35,868 nt of DNA from Clostridiales bacterium (GTDB lineage Bacteria > Bacillota > Clostridia > UBA1381): the NCBI GenBank assembly GCA_029219925.1, contig JAQXUJ010000149.1, positions 1 to 35,868 of the forward strand, read 5' to 3'. The notes below the pieces were generated by a model, which did not search any database, was not told the origin of the DNA, and was given only the letters and a program-made list of their open reading frames with translations. The translations under genes and the position numbers were made by a program. The stretch's first letter is position 1. The number at the start of each line of letters is the position of its first letter. This document shows positions 26,313 through 35,776 of the stretch, in pieces.

Positions 26313-28340
26313 ATGAATATTACTATACCTAAGATGAGGGAAAAAACCATTGTGCTGCCGGGCAGGGACGAGATTGCAAAAGGGCTTTTACTGATAGCCC
26401 TTGCCGGTGCTCAGATGCCGGGCATGAGACCGCTGGGGGTCGCTTTTGCGGCAACCTTCCCGGCAGAAAGCGCATATATAGCGCTTGTCGGACTATGTGC
26501 CGGCATGGCTGCGGCAAAAATTTCGGCATTAAAATATATACTGTCCTTTTTCATTTATTACATATTTATATATATGAAGAAAACCAAGGGCGGTTCAATT
26601 AAGGCTGTGGCGCTGGGGGTATCGATACTCCTTGCGGGAATGGTCAGCTTTCTGTGGACGGGATTTTCACAGACGGAGGCAATTCTGCTGGTACCCGAAG
26701 CGGTAATTGCCGCCGCCGCTTTTCGGCTTTTTGAACATCAGGGAGAACACAGTGCTACGGGAAATTTTGCCAATTTGGTCATTATCGGTGCCGCTTTAAA
26801 CGGTCTGATACACGCCGTAGTTCCTTATATAAGCCTTAATGCGGCAGTTTTTGCGGCGTTCTTTCTGCTTATGTGTATAGGTTATGCCTGCGACACGCCT
26901 GCCGCGGCTCTGTCGGGTGCGGTTATGGGATTTATTATGTACATGAACGAGCCGGAATGCGTGAAAACGGCGGGAATGCTTGCGTTGGCGGCAATGGCAG
27001 CATCGGTCATGAAGGTAATGGGAAAAGGAGGCGTTGCGGCGGGATTTCTGTGCGGACTTACGGTGTGCGTGCTGTATAACGGAAGTCTGGGAGAATGGAA
27101 AATCATTGACATCTTCATGCCCACAGCGGTGTTCGTGTTGCTGCCGGAGGGTCTGCACTACCGTATAAGCACCGCTATTAACCGCCGGACCGAGCCGGAA
27201 TTTGAAGACCCGGATTTGAGCATGCGGGTTGCGGCTCAGCTGCGTACGGTGGCAAAGGCGGTGAGTGATTTGGCGGACGGCGTTACGTTTTCGCCGGGCA
27301 GGGTAAACAACGAAGAACAAAAGGAAATGTTTGACACAGTAGCGTCACGGGTATGCCGAGGCTGCCAAATGGAAAGAAATTGCTGGAAAAAGGACAGCCG
27401 CAAAACCTATGAGAGTATGTATGAACTGTGGAGAACCATGGAGGAGGACGGCTATTGCGACTACACAAATATGCCCCATGCCTTCCGGCAGGTGTGCATG
27501 CGCTCCGAAAGCTTTTTGAGCGAGTTTAAACACGCTTACGAGCTTTATAAGCAAAATGCCCTATACCGCGGAGAGGCCCTGTCGGGAAGGGATATTGTGG
27601 CACGGCAGTACGGCGAAATTTCAAATGTAATAAACATGCTTTCGCATGAAGTGGAGGCGGGAGCGGAAACAAGAGAATACTCCCTTCGGTATCGCGTGAA
27701 CGTATGCGCGGAGCAAGAACCGAAGCAGGGACAGGCTGTTTGCGGCGACACCCTTATTCATTTTTCCCGCGGTAACCGATATTATGTGATTTTGTGCGAC
27801 GGTATGGGCTGCGGTGAGGCGGCGCTTGCGGAAAGTCGGCTTACCGCAAGGCTATTCACAGAATTTTTAAAAGCCGGGTTTGAAAAGGAGACGGCGGTGA
27901 ACATGATAAATTCAGCCCTGGCATTAAAAGCGGACAAGGAAAGCTTTTCAACGGTGGATTTGCTTGAAATCAATATGGAAACGGGAGTGTGTCAGTTTTT
28001 GAAAATTGGCAGCGCACAGAGCTTTATAAAAACAAAAAGCAGTATCGAGGAGGTATCTTCAAAAGCGCTGCCAATAGGGATTATGGAGAGCATTGAGGTT
28101 ACGGCTCAGGAGTTTCAGCTTAAGAATAACGACCTAATCCTGATGGTTTCGGACGGCGTCGGAGAGGCCGGTGATGGCGTTTTAAAAAACGACTGGATAA
28201 AAAAGATGATTATGCTGGAAAACCGGAACGACAGCGAGCTTGCCAAGCTTATTCTGGTGGGAGCCAAGGCGCGTATGCGATTCAGCGACGATATTACAAG
28301 CGTTGTTATCAGAATTATCAGAGAAAATAAATCCGAATAA
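26313..28340 (+). CDS. spoIIE: Stage II sporulation protein E-like (membrane PP2C phosphatase)
   Basis: Multi-TM N-terminus; C-terminal PP2C SpoIIE domain: YYVILCDGMGCGEAALAESRLTARLFTEFLKAGF, LILMVSDGVGEAGDGVLKNDWI; VCRGCQMERNCWKKD segment typical of SpoIIE. Confidence 0.92.
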   Translation: MNITIPKMREKTIVLPGRDEIAKGLLLIALAGAQMPGMRPLGVAFAATFPAESAYIALVGLCAGMAAAKISALKYILSFFIYYIFIYMKKTKGGSIKAVALGVSILLAGMVSFLWTGFSQTEAILLVPEAVIAAAAFRLFEHQGEHSATGNFANLVIIGAALNGLIHAVVPYISLNAAVFAAFFLLMCIGYACDTPAAALSGAVMGFIMYMNEPECVKTAGMLALAAMAASVMKVMGKGGVAAGFLCGLTVCVLYNGSLGEWKIIDIFMPTAVFVLLPEGLHYRISTAINRRTEPEFEDPDLSMRVAAQLRTVAKAVSDLADGVTFSPGRVNNEEQKEMFDTVASRVCRGCQMERNCWKKDSRKTYESMYELWRTMEEDGYCDYTNMPHAFRQVCMRSESFLSEFKHAYELYKQNALYRGEALSGRDIVARQYGEISNVINMLSHEVEAGAETREYSLRYRVNVCAEQEPKQGQAVCGDTLIHFSRGNRYYVILCDGMGCGEAALAESRLTARLFTEFLKAGFEKETAVNMINSALALKADKESFSTVDLLEINMETGVCQFLKIGSAQSFIKTKSSIEEVSSKALPIGIMESIEVTAQEFQLKNNDLILMVSDGVGEAGDGVLKNDWIKKMIMLENRNDSELAKLILVGAKARMRFSDDITSVVIRIIRENKSE

Positions 28341-28356
28341 CGGAGGGGGAAGAAAT

Positions 28357-28575
28357 ATGAGCATACAAAATGAGCTTGCGGCAAAGGTGCTGGGAGATAT
28401 TATCGCAAAGGGAATGAGTATGAGCGGAACCGATTTGACCGACCGGGTGCATACCGAGGCGATTTCGGCTCTGGACTCAATACGTCTTGTCATGTATAAT
28501 TCATCCCTTGACGAGCATGGCAAGCTGACAGCTATACAGAAGGTAATGGAAAGGTATAATATTACAGAAGAATAG
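28357..28575 (+). CDS. Small uncharacterised protein following spoIIE
   Basis: SD ggagggggaa before ATG at 28357; 72 aa MSIQNELAAKVLGDIIAKGMSMSGTDLTDRVHTEAISALDSIRLVMYNSSLDEHGKLTAIQKVMERYNITEE. Track start 28240 lies inside spoIIE. Confidence 0.75.
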   Translation: MSIQNELAAKVLGDIIAKGMSMSGTDLTDRVHTEAISALDSIRLVMYNSSLDEHGKLTAIQKVMERYNITEE

Positions 28576-28578
28576 GTA

Positions 28579-28607
28579 TTGAACTGCGCCCAAAAATGTG
28601 CTAAAAT
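28579..28607 (+). promoter_or_regulatory. sigma-A-type promoter for the HD-domain gene
   Basis: TTGAAC, 17 bp, TAAAAT; the -35 coincides with the track's putative TTG start codon. Confidence 0.65.
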
Positions 28608-28638
28608 GAAGACACAACATCAAAAAGAGAGTGATAGC

Positions 28639-29112
28639 GTGAGCAATTCAATAAACAGGAGAGTTTTTCAATACGGGGCGGATATTCTGTCATCGGACGG
28701 TGTAAAGTCCCAGAAAAATTTCATACAGCACGGTGATACAAGCATATACGAACATTCGCTGAATGTGGCGATGCTGAGTCTTTTTATAGTAAGCCTTCTG
28801 AACATCAAAGTAAATGAGCGTGCCATTGTCCGCGGTGCATTGCTGCATGATTATTTTCTGTACGATTGGCACAAAAAATGTGATGAAAACAGGCGGCATG
28901 GAATTTATCATGCAGGACGCGCACTGAAAAATGCACGACGCGATTTCCGGCTCAGCCCTGTGGAGGAGGACATTATTAAAAAGCATATGTTTCCCCTTAA
29001 CATTGCGCCGCCGAAATATCGTGAAAGTGTAATTGTGTGTATTGCCGACAAAATAGGTGCCGCAGCGGAAACCCTGTTTTTGAGCCGGCACATTTTCAGG
29101 AAGAAAAGATGA
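28639..29112 (+). CDS. HD-domain phosphohydrolase
   Basis: NFIQHGDTSIYEHSLNVAML; RAIVRGALLHDYFLYDWH; IIKKHMFPLNIAPPKYRESVIVCIADKI. GTG start inferred because the upstream TTG is promoter -35. Confidence 0.85.
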   Translation: MSNSINRRVFQYGADILSSDGVKSQKNFIQHGDTSIYEHSLNVAMLSLFIVSLLNIKVNERAIVRGALLHDYFLYDWHKKCDENRRHGIYHAGRALKNARRDFRLSPVEEDIIKKHMFPLNIAPPKYRESVIVCIADKIGAAAETLFLSRHIFRKKR

Positions 29113-29161
29113 AAAATCCCCGGCGGACAATTAGGAAAAAGATTGACCGCAGAGGATTTTT
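29112..29161. terminator. Compound terminator between convergent HD and aminotransferase genes
   Basis: AAAAATCC-[4x4 loop]-CGG-[1x1]-CAAT...ATTG-CCG-GGATTTTT nested stems, T-rich on both strands. Confidence 0.75.
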
Positions 29162-29175
29162 TTTAATATAGAAAC

Positions 29176-30354
29176 TTACACGGATTTATGATTTTTAGCA
29201 AATTTTGAAATACGGGACAGAGCTTCTTCGATGCTGTTGATGGAATATGCGTATGAACAGCGGATAAAGCCTTCGCCGCACGGTCCGAATGCCGTGCCGG
29301 GAACGACTGCCACCTTTTCCTCCTGTAAAAGCCGGTTCGCAAACTCCTCGCTTGTCATGCCCATGGACTTTATGCAGGGGAAAACATAGAAGGCGCCCAA
29401 AGGCTCAAAGCATGAAAGCCCCATTGAGCGGAATCCGTCTACAATATACCGGCGGCGGTAGTTGTATTCCTGACGCATTTTTTCCGTTTCCTTGTCACAG
29501 GAGCGCAGGGCCTCAATTGCCGCAAACTGACTTGTGGTCGGGCTGGACATAATTCCGTACTGGTGCAGCTTTAACATCTGCTTTATAACCGGCGCAGGTC
29601 CCATCGCATAGCCCAGGCGCCAGCCGGTCATGGCAAAAGCCTTTGAAAAGCCGTTTACAACCACGGTGCGCTCACGCATGCCGTCAATAGCGGAGAAGGG
29701 CGTGTGTCCTTCGTCGTCATAGCGCAGCTCTCCGTAAATTTCGTCCGACAAGACCATGATGTCCGTTCCGCGGAGAACCTCTGCGATTGCCTCAAGGTCT
29801 TTTTTGGACATAACAGCGCCGGTAGGATTATTGGGGAAGGGCAGAATTAATAATTTTGTTCTGTCGGTTATTTTTTCCCTGAGCTGCCGGGGAGTAAGAC
29901 GGAAGTTGTCCTCCTCCTTTGTTTCGATTACTACGGGAACGCCCCCTGACATTTGTGTGCATGGCTTATAGCAGACAAAGCTTGGTTCGGGGATAATAAC
30001 TTCATCGCCGGGCGTTACAACGCAGCGGATCATAAGGTCAATAGCCTCGCTGCCGCCCACGGTAACCAAAACCTCCGATTTTGCGTCATAGCTGATTCCG
30101 TATTTGCGGTTTGTATAATTGCAGATTTCCTGACGCAGCTCCATGAGTCCTGCATTCGCCGTGTAGTATGTGCGTCCCTTTTCGAGGGAGTATATGCCTG
30201 CCTCGCGGATGGGCCACGGCGTAACAAAGTCCGGTTCGCCCACGCCAAGTGAAATTGCGTCCTCCATGGTGGCAACCACATCAAAGAATTTGCGTATGCC
30301 GGAGGGCGCTATGCTCTGAATTGATTTCGTGAGTATTTTTTCGTAGTCCATCAT
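29176..30354 (-). CDS. PLP-dependent aminotransferase (class I/II)
   Basis: LGVGEPDFVTPWPIREA; LPFPNNPTGAVMSKKDLEAIAE; VLSDEIYGELRYD; VVNGFSKAFAMTGWRLGYAMGP (PLP lysine). Confidence 0.95.
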   Translation of the reverse strand: MMDYEKILTKSIQSIAPSGIRKFFDVVATMEDAISLGVGEPDFVTPWPIREAGIYSLEKGRTYYTANAGLMELRQEICNYTNRKYGISYDAKSEVLVTVGGSEAIDLMIRCVVTPGDEVIIPEPSFVCYKPCTQMSGGVPVVIETKEEDNFRLTPRQLREKITDRTKLLILPFPNNPTGAVMSKKDLEAIAEVLRGTDIMVLSDEIYGELRYDDEGHTPFSAIDGMRERTVVVNGFSKAFAMTGWRLGYAMGPAPVIKQMLKLHQYGIMSSPTTSQFAAIEALRSCDKETEKMRQEYNYRRRYIVDGFRSMGLSCFEPLGAFYVFPCIKSMGMTSEEFANRLLQEEKVAVVPGTAFGPCGEGFIRCSYAYSINSIEEALSRISKFAKNHKSV

Positions 30355-30836
30355 AATGTTATCACCTGTCTTGAATCCTCTTCATCGTTATAGAATATCA
30401 TGCCGTCGTCCTTGTACTTTTTCAGCACGAAGCTTGTAGCCGTGTTCAGTACATTGTCCATGGGCGCCAGCTTTGACGCAACAAAAAGCGCTACGTCCTT
30501 CATGGAGCGACCTTCAATAATAACACATAAATCATAGGAACCCGACATCAGATAAAGTGACTTAACCTGCGAATATTTATAAATTTTTTCCGCAACCTTA
30601 TCAAAGCCCTCTCCGCGCTGCGGCGAAATTCGCAGCTCGATTATGGCGGTTACCAGCTCCTTGTCGGTTTTTTCCCAATTAATCATGGTTTTATAACCTA
30701 CAATAATGTTTTCCTTTTCAAGTCCTTTTATTATTTTCGCTACCTCTTCCTCAGTGCTGCCTATCATTTGAGCAATCTGTTCGTTGGTAAGAGGTTTGTT
30801 GTTGTTTTCCAAAATATCAAGTATATCGTTTTCCAT
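30351..30836 (-). CDS. Lrp/AsnC family transcriptional regulator
   Basis: HTH LTNEQIAQMIGSTEEEVAKIIKGLEKENIIVGYKTMINWEK; RAM-type domain VKSLYLMSGSYDLCVIIEGRSMKDVALFVASKLAPMDNVLNTATSFVLKKYK. Overlaps the aminotransferase start by 4 nt. Confidence 0.92.
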   Translation of the reverse strand: MENDILDILENNNKPLTNEQIAQMIGSTEEEVAKIIKGLEKENIIVGYKTMINWEKTDKELVTAIIELRISPQRGEGFDKVAEKIYKYSQVKSLYLMSGSYDLCVIIEGRSMKDVALFVASKLAPMDNVLNTATSFVLKKYKDDGMIFYNDEEDSRQVITL

Positions 30837-30871
30837 TATGATTCTCCTTTTTCACTTATTATACTAAAATT

Positions 30872-31771
30872 TCACTTATTTATAATATCGCCCGCAGGGG
30901 GCGCGGCAGAAGCTGCCGCCTGCTGGTTTGCAATAAAAACATCTGCCGCCTCAACGATTGAGATATATGCGGAGGGGTCGTTTTCGTGAACAATATCCTT
31001 CATTCTTCCAATTTGAAAACGGTTAACCACAATGTAAATGACCGTTTTCGGCATACCTGAATAATAGCCGGTAGCGTCCATCATTGTTATGCCGCATTCA
31101 AAGGCTTCGGAAAGGGCGGCGCATACTTCATGTGGTCGTTCCGTCACAATGGTCGCCGCCTTGGAGCGGTCAAAGCCTTCCACTAAAAAGTCAACGGTTT
31201 TAAGAGCGGCGCCGTAGGTCACTATTGAATAGAGGGGCAAAATCCAGCTGCCGATTATAAAGCCGCTGATTATATAAAGCGCCGTATTGTAAATCATAAC
31301 AAATGTGCCTACGGTAAGGCCCAGCCGTTTCGCGAATATGACCGCCATGACTTCGATGCCGTCCATTGCTCCGCCGAATTTAATGGCAAGACCGCTGCCT
31401 ATGCCGGAGATGACTCCACCGAACAGTGCGCAAAGCAGCAAATCCTCCCCTGCCAGCGGCGACGCAACACTTACGTCGATGGGCAGAACATAGGTTATCA
31501 GGTATGCCGTGATGGAATAAACGCAAACTGAGTATATGGCATAAACGGTGAAAACCGCGCCTTGTTTTTTCAGTCCGTATAAAAACAGCGGTATATTTAA
31601 TATAAGAAGAAACAGCGACAGGGACATATATTCCGGCGTAATCTGCGAGAGCAGAATGGACGTACCGGAAATTCCGCTGTCATAAAGGTTCACAGGCGCA
31701 ATAAAAACGGTTACTCCGAAAGCATTGATTATTCCCGCCAGGGTGAGAAAAAGAAAATTGGTAAATTTCAT
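30872..31771 (-). CDS. YitT family membrane protein (DUF2179 C-terminal)
   Basis: GIINAFGVTVFIAPVNLYDSGISGTSILLSQ; IKFGGAMDGIEVMAVIFAKRLGLTVG; C-terminal AATIVTERPHEVCAALSEAFECGITMMDATGYYSGMPKTVIYIVVNRFQIGRMKDIVHENDPSAYISI. Confidence 0.95.
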   Translation of the reverse strand: MKFTNFLFLTLAGIINAFGVTVFIAPVNLYDSGISGTSILLSQITPEYMSLSLFLLILNIPLFLYGLKKQGAVFTVYAIYSVCVYSITAYLITYVLPIDVSVASPLAGEDLLLCALFGGVISGIGSGLAIKFGGAMDGIEVMAVIFAKRLGLTVGTFVMIYNTALYIISGFIIGSWILPLYSIVTYGAALKTVDFLVEGFDRSKAATIVTERPHEVCAALSEAFECGITMMDATGYYSGMPKTVIYIVVNRFQIGRMKDIVHENDPSAYISIVEAADVFIANQQAAASAAPPAGDIINK

Positions 31772-31887
31772 GCGTCCGCCGTCCTTTCATTTTTAGCATA
31801 TCACCTATAAGTATATCATATGCGGCAGTCAAATGCAATATTTTTCACTTTTGTCTGTTAAATTTTTATGAAAAACGTATGAATTTA

Positions 31888-31916
31888 TTGACAAATCGGA
31901 AAAAATAGATGATAAT
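31888..31916 (+). promoter_or_regulatory. sigma-A-type promoter for hflX
   Basis: TTGACA (31888-31893), 17 bp, GATAAT (31911-31916). Confidence 0.7.
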
Positions 31917-31948
31917 ATAAGGTAAGAAGATGTCGAAAGGACTTGCGT

Positions 31949-33214
31949 ATGGAAGCTACATCAAACGAAATAAAAAAGGAACGCGTTCTTCTGGCCGGGG
32001 TTCACACCGGCTGCCGCGACATACTTTCCGATACCACCGAGGAATCAATGGCGGAGCTTGCAGAGCTGGCAAAAACGGCGGGAGCGGAGGTTGTCACGTC
32101 GGTGGTGCAGAATAAAGCCGAGCTTGAATCAGCCACATATATGGGCGAAGGAAAGCTTGAGGAAATCAAAAATTTGCTGGACGAGCTTGAAATAGACACG
32201 GTTATCTTTGATGATGAGCTTTCGCCCGTTCAGCTTAGAAATCTTTCGGATATTTTCGGCATAAAGGTTATCGACAGAACAATTCTTATTCTTGATATAT
32301 TTGCGATGCGTGCGAAAAGCGGCGAGGGCAAGCTCCAGGTTGAACTGGCGCAGCTTAAATATCGGCTGCCCAGACTTCGGGGGCTGGGTGTGCAGATGAG
32401 CCGTACCGGCGGAGGAATCGGCACAAGAGGTCCCGGAGAAACCAAGCTGGAGTCGGACAGGCGGCATATTAACCGTCGCATTTCGGCTCTGGAGGAGGAA
32501 ATTAAAGAACTGCAAAAGCACAGGGAGCTGCTGCGCTCACGAAGGCGCAAGGACGGCGTTATTACCGCATGTCTGGTCGGTTATACAAATGCCGGCAAAT
32601 CGTCACTTTTAAACCGCCTTACCGATGCAGAGGTTTTGGCGGAAAACAAGCTCTTTGCAACGCTTGATACTACATCCCGTGGGCTGGTTCTGGAGGACAA
32701 CAGAAAAATTCTTCTTGTGGATACGGTTGGATTTATACGCAAGCTGCCGCATCATTTGGTGGAGGCGTTTAAATCAACCCTTGAGGAAACGGTGGTGGCG
32801 GACTTTTTGCTGCATGTGATAGATTCATCAAATCCGCAGTACGATAATCATATCCGGGTTGTAGACAAGGTTCTTGCGGACCTGGGCGCCGGAGACAAAC
32901 CCATAATCGGCGTTTATAACAAAGCTGATTTATGCACTGAGGACGTTGTTTTTAATAACAGCTATGCCGCCGGTGTTTCGATTTCGGTGAAAACTGGTCA
33001 GGGGCTTGAGCGGCTCATGGAGCTTATTGGTGAAATTGCACCGGGAAAAAAACAGAAGGTTTCCGTTCTTGTTCCCTATTCTGAGGGCTCTTTGGTGAAC
33101 GAGCTGCATGAAAATCAGAAAATTCTCTCGGAGGAGTATACAGAAGAAGGAACAAAAATAACACTGCTTGCAGACCGGCAGGCCTATGAAAAGCTGAAAA
33201 ACTACATTATATAA
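31949..33214 (+). CDS. hflX: GTPase HflX
   Basis: VQMSRTGGGIGTRGPGETKLESDRRHINRRI; G1 VGYTNAGKSSLLNRLT; DTVGFIRKLPHHLVEAFKSTLEE; YNKADL. Confidence 0.97.
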   Translation: MEATSNEIKKERVLLAGVHTGCRDILSDTTEESMAELAELAKTAGAEVVTSVVQNKAELESATYMGEGKLEEIKNLLDELEIDTVIFDDELSPVQLRNLSDIFGIKVIDRTILILDIFAMRAKSGEGKLQVELAQLKYRLPRLRGLGVQMSRTGGGIGTRGPGETKLESDRRHINRRISALEEEIKELQKHRELLRSRRRKDGVITACLVGYTNAGKSSLLNRLTDAEVLAENKLFATLDTTSRGLVLEDNRKILLVDTVGFIRKLPHHLVEAFKSTLEETVVADFLLHVIDSSNPQYDNHIRVVDKVLADLGAGDKPIIGVYNKADLCTEDVVFNNSYAAGVSISVKTGQGLERLMELIGEIAPGKKQKVSVLVPYSEGSLVNELHENQKILSEEYTEEGTKITLLADRQAYEKLKNYII

Positions 33215-33223
33215 TGAAACGAG

Positions 33224-33871
33224 TTGATTTATATTTCAAAAAAAGAATGTTATAAAACGGTGGAAAAGGACGGCGAGTCGCTGTTCACAGACAGAAAATC
33301 AAAATTTATAGCCCATGTAAAGCCGGTGGACACCGAAGAGGCGGCACTTGCGTTTTTGCAGGAGATGCGTTCAAAATATAGTGACGCCCGGCATAATGTG
33401 TATGCGTATATTATTGATGAAAACAACATTTTCCGCTATTCTGACGACGGAGAGCCGGGCGGCACAGCGGGTATGCCGGTGCTTGATGTGATGCGAAAGG
33501 CAGGTCTTGTGGACGTAATCACGGTAGTGACACGGTATTTCGGCGGAACGCTGCTGGGAACGGGCGGACTTGTTCATGCATATGGCACCGCCGCACGGAC
33601 GGCGCTGGAGGACGCCGGCATAATTACCAGGGCTTTGTGCGGCGTTTATTCGATAACGGCGGATTATCCCACCGCCGGCAAACTGCAATACCATACTGCG
33701 TCAAAGGGATACATACTTGAGAATACCATTTACGGAAAGGACGTTGAATTTACGGTGTGCCTAAGGCGCGGCGAGGTTCGTCGATTTACCGAAGAGGCAA
33801 CGGAAATATCGGGCGGCAGAGCAATTATAAAATCTGTCGGAGAAAAATATATAAATCTTCAGGAGGAATAA
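33224..33871 (+). CDS. YigZ/IMPACT family protein
   Basis: DRKSKFIAHVKPVDTEEAALAFLQEMRSKYSDARHNVYAYII; SDDGEPGGTAGMPVLDVM; VTRYFGGTLLGTGGLVHAYGTAARTAL. TTG start. Confidence 0.95.
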   Translation: MIYISKKECYKTVEKDGESLFTDRKSKFIAHVKPVDTEEAALAFLQEMRSKYSDARHNVYAYIIDENNIFRYSDDGEPGGTAGMPVLDVMRKAGLVDVITVVTRYFGGTLLGTGGLVHAYGTAARTALEDAGIITRALCGVYSITADYPTAGKLQYHTASKGYILENTIYGKDVEFTVCLRRGEVRRFTEEATEISGGRAIIKSVGEKYINLQEE

Positions 33872-33874
33872 AGT

Positions 33875-34474
33875 ATGAAAAAAAATTGGGCAGCAGCAAT
33901 TGCGGCGGTTCTTATCCTAACAGCAGGTTGTAAGCAAACGGCGGATTTGCTTGAAACTGATAAGGAAGTAGATGCGGAGGTGACGGTAAGATCTTCGCCG
34001 ATACCAACTCCCAAGGTGGAGGAACCGAAAACTACCATTCCCTTGACGACTACGCTGAAAATGACCAACGACTGGACAATTATGGGCGATTTTAATATGG
34101 AGCTTACCCAGCGCGGGAAAAAGGACCGAATAGTTTTGGCTACTTCCGCAAAGGCTAAAAACGGCGAAATGCAGTGGGATGACAGCCAGTACTGGACTCT
34201 TGCGGTCATAGCGGAAGATGGCGCATATAATCTGTTTTCCCAGAGAATGCAGGGATATGTCTATATGGAAGCCAACGAAGGCTTTATCAGGGGCGTGTCC
34301 ACAGAGGTAATAACCGCATACATCTTCAGTGGGGCGGACAGGGAAATAAGGAATTATATTTTTGACAGCGACGAAGGAGTCTTTGTTGAGGAACAGATGT
34401 TCTCGACCGCAGAATTTTCTACCGGCGGAATTAATAATCTGTACTCAACTATCCCCGAATATAAAGCAAAATAA
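33875..34474 (+). CDS. Uncharacterised lipoprotein
   Basis: Signal peptide with lipobox MKKNWAAAIAAVLILTAGC; SD aggagg; no recognised domain. Confidence 0.8.
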   Translation: MKKNWAAAIAAVLILTAGCKQTADLLETDKEVDAEVTVRSSPIPTPKVEEPKTTIPLTTTLKMTNDWTIMGDFNMELTQRGKKDRIVLATSAKAKNGEMQWDDSQYWTLAVIAEDGAYNLFSQRMQGYVYMEANEGFIRGVSTEVITAYIFSGADREIRNYIFDSDEGVFVEEQMFSTAEFSTGGINNLYSTIPEYKAK

Positions 34475-34486
34475 GGAGGAATTTTT

Positions 34487-34801
34487 ATGACGCAGGAACT
34501 TACGGGAAACAATTTCAATGAGATAATTAAATCTGACAAGCCGGTTATGGTTGATTTTTGGGCAAGCTGGTGCGGACCCTGCAGAATGCTTGCGCCGGTA
34601 ATTGATGAGATTGCGGAGGAATATGCCGGCAGGATAACGGTGGGAAAGGTGAATGTGGACAGCGAGAGTGCGCTTGCGTCGCAGTACGCTATTGTTTCCA
34701 TACCTACGGTTATTATCTTCAAAGACGGGAAAGCGGTTGAAAAGTTCGTAGGCGTGCACAGCGGAGATGATTATCGTGATGTGCTCGACGAGATTTTATG
34801 A
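34487..34801 (+). CDS. trxA: Thioredoxin
   Basis: VMVDFWASWCGPCRMLAPVIDEIAEEYAGRITVGKVNVD; YAIVSIPTVIIFKDGK. Confidence 0.97.
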   Translation: MTQELTGNNFNEIIKSDKPVMVDFWASWCGPCRMLAPVIDEIAEEYAGRITVGKVNVDSESALASQYAIVSIPTVIIFKDGKAVEKFVGVHSGDDYRDVLDEIL

Positions 34802-35664
34802 AACAAAGGATAATTGACCTTGCCGGAAAACTGAAGATTTCCGATATAGGATTTTGCAGCACAGAGGAATATAACAGACAGTCGGGAGGCGGCGAAACCG
34901 CCTCCTTTGTTAAAGGAGGGCAATGCCGCACCCCGGAGCAAATTCTTCCCGGTGCAAAATCAATAATAGTCTGCGCGTTCGGTTACTATACCGGCGGTGA
35001 AAAGGGGAATATTTCAAGGTATGCCCGTGGTGCCGACTATCATATGGTGACGGCGGAAAAAATGAAGCATATCACCCGGCTGCTGGAGTCGGAAGGGTAT
35101 AGTGCAGCGGCTTTTGCCGATACGGGCGAGCTGAATGAAAGACTGCTGGCAAGGCTTGCGGGAATTGCGTTTGTAGGGCGAAATCGTATGGCGATAAATC
35201 CAAGGCTGGGCAGCTATTTTTTTATAGGGTACATTCTCACCGATTGTCTGCTTGAGGCGGATTCGCCGTGCACGGATTCCTGTGCCGGATGTAACCGCTG
35301 CGTGGAGGCGTGTCCGCTGGGAGCGCTTTCTGACGGATTTGACGAGGAAAAATGTCTTTCCTATATAACGCAGAAAAAGGGCAGTCTCTCAGAAACGGAA
35401 GAAAGAGCAATAACCGAGGCGAACACAATATGGGGTTGCGATATATGTCAGGAGGTTTGTCCGCATAACGCTAATCCGGCTGTGACCGAAATCGAGGAAT
35501 TTAAAAGGGATTTGATAATCAATCTTCATATTGATGAAACCCTATCAAATAAAGCGTTCATGCGGATTTACAGAGGCAGAGCTTTTGCGTGGAGAGGAAA
35601 GGGCGTACTTTTGCGAAATCAAAAAATTGTCGAAAAATTAAAAAAAAATAAAAAAAGGACTTGA
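34798..35664 (+). CDS. Short QueG-like epoxyqueuosine reductase family protein (4Fe-4S)
   Basis: ISRYARGADYH; ADTGELNERLLARLAGIAFVGRNRMAINPRLGSYFFIGYIL; CTDSCAGCNRCVEACPLGAL; WGCDICQEVCPHN. Confidence 0.88.
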   Translation: MKQRIIDLAGKLKISDIGFCSTEEYNRQSGGGETASFVKGGQCRTPEQILPGAKSIIVCAFGYYTGGEKGNISRYARGADYHMVTAEKMKHITRLLESEGYSAAAFADTGELNERLLARLAGIAFVGRNRMAINPRLGSYFFIGYILTDCLLEADSPCTDSCAGCNRCVEACPLGALSDGFDEEKCLSYITQKKGSLSETEERAITEANTIWGCDICQEVCPHNANPAVTEIEEFKRDLIINLHIDETLSNKAFMRIYRGRAFAWRGKGVLLRNQKIVEKLKKNKKRT

Positions 35665-35689
35665 CAAAGGAAAACAAGGGTGATATAAT
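35661..35689 (+). promoter_or_regulatory. Consensus sigma-A promoter, upstream of a tandem pair (rRNA-type P1)
   Basis: TTGACA (35661-35666), 17 bp, TATAAT (35684-35689). Confidence 0.85.
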
Positions 35690-35747
35690 GAGTAAGCTGT
35701 CTTTGAGAGAGGCGGGAGAAAGAAAATAAAAAAGTTTCAAAAAAGCC

Positions 35748-35776
35748 TTGACAAATGCTCAAAGATATGATAGAAT
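35748..35776 (+). promoter_or_regulatory. Near-consensus sigma-A promoter, downstream of a tandem pair (rRNA-type P2)
   Basis: TTGACA (35748-35753), 17 bp, TAGAAT (35771-35776). Confidence 0.8.

Noticed and set aside
26796-27320. 174-aa antisense ORF within spoIIE
   Set aside because: Arg/His-rich shadow of a well-supported SpoIIE gene; no RBS or domain evidence.
28579-28638. TTG-started N-terminal extension of the HD protein
   Set aside because: The TTG is part of a TTGAAC-N17-TAAAAT promoter, so it is probably not transcribed in the HD mRNA; the GTG at 28639 is preferred.
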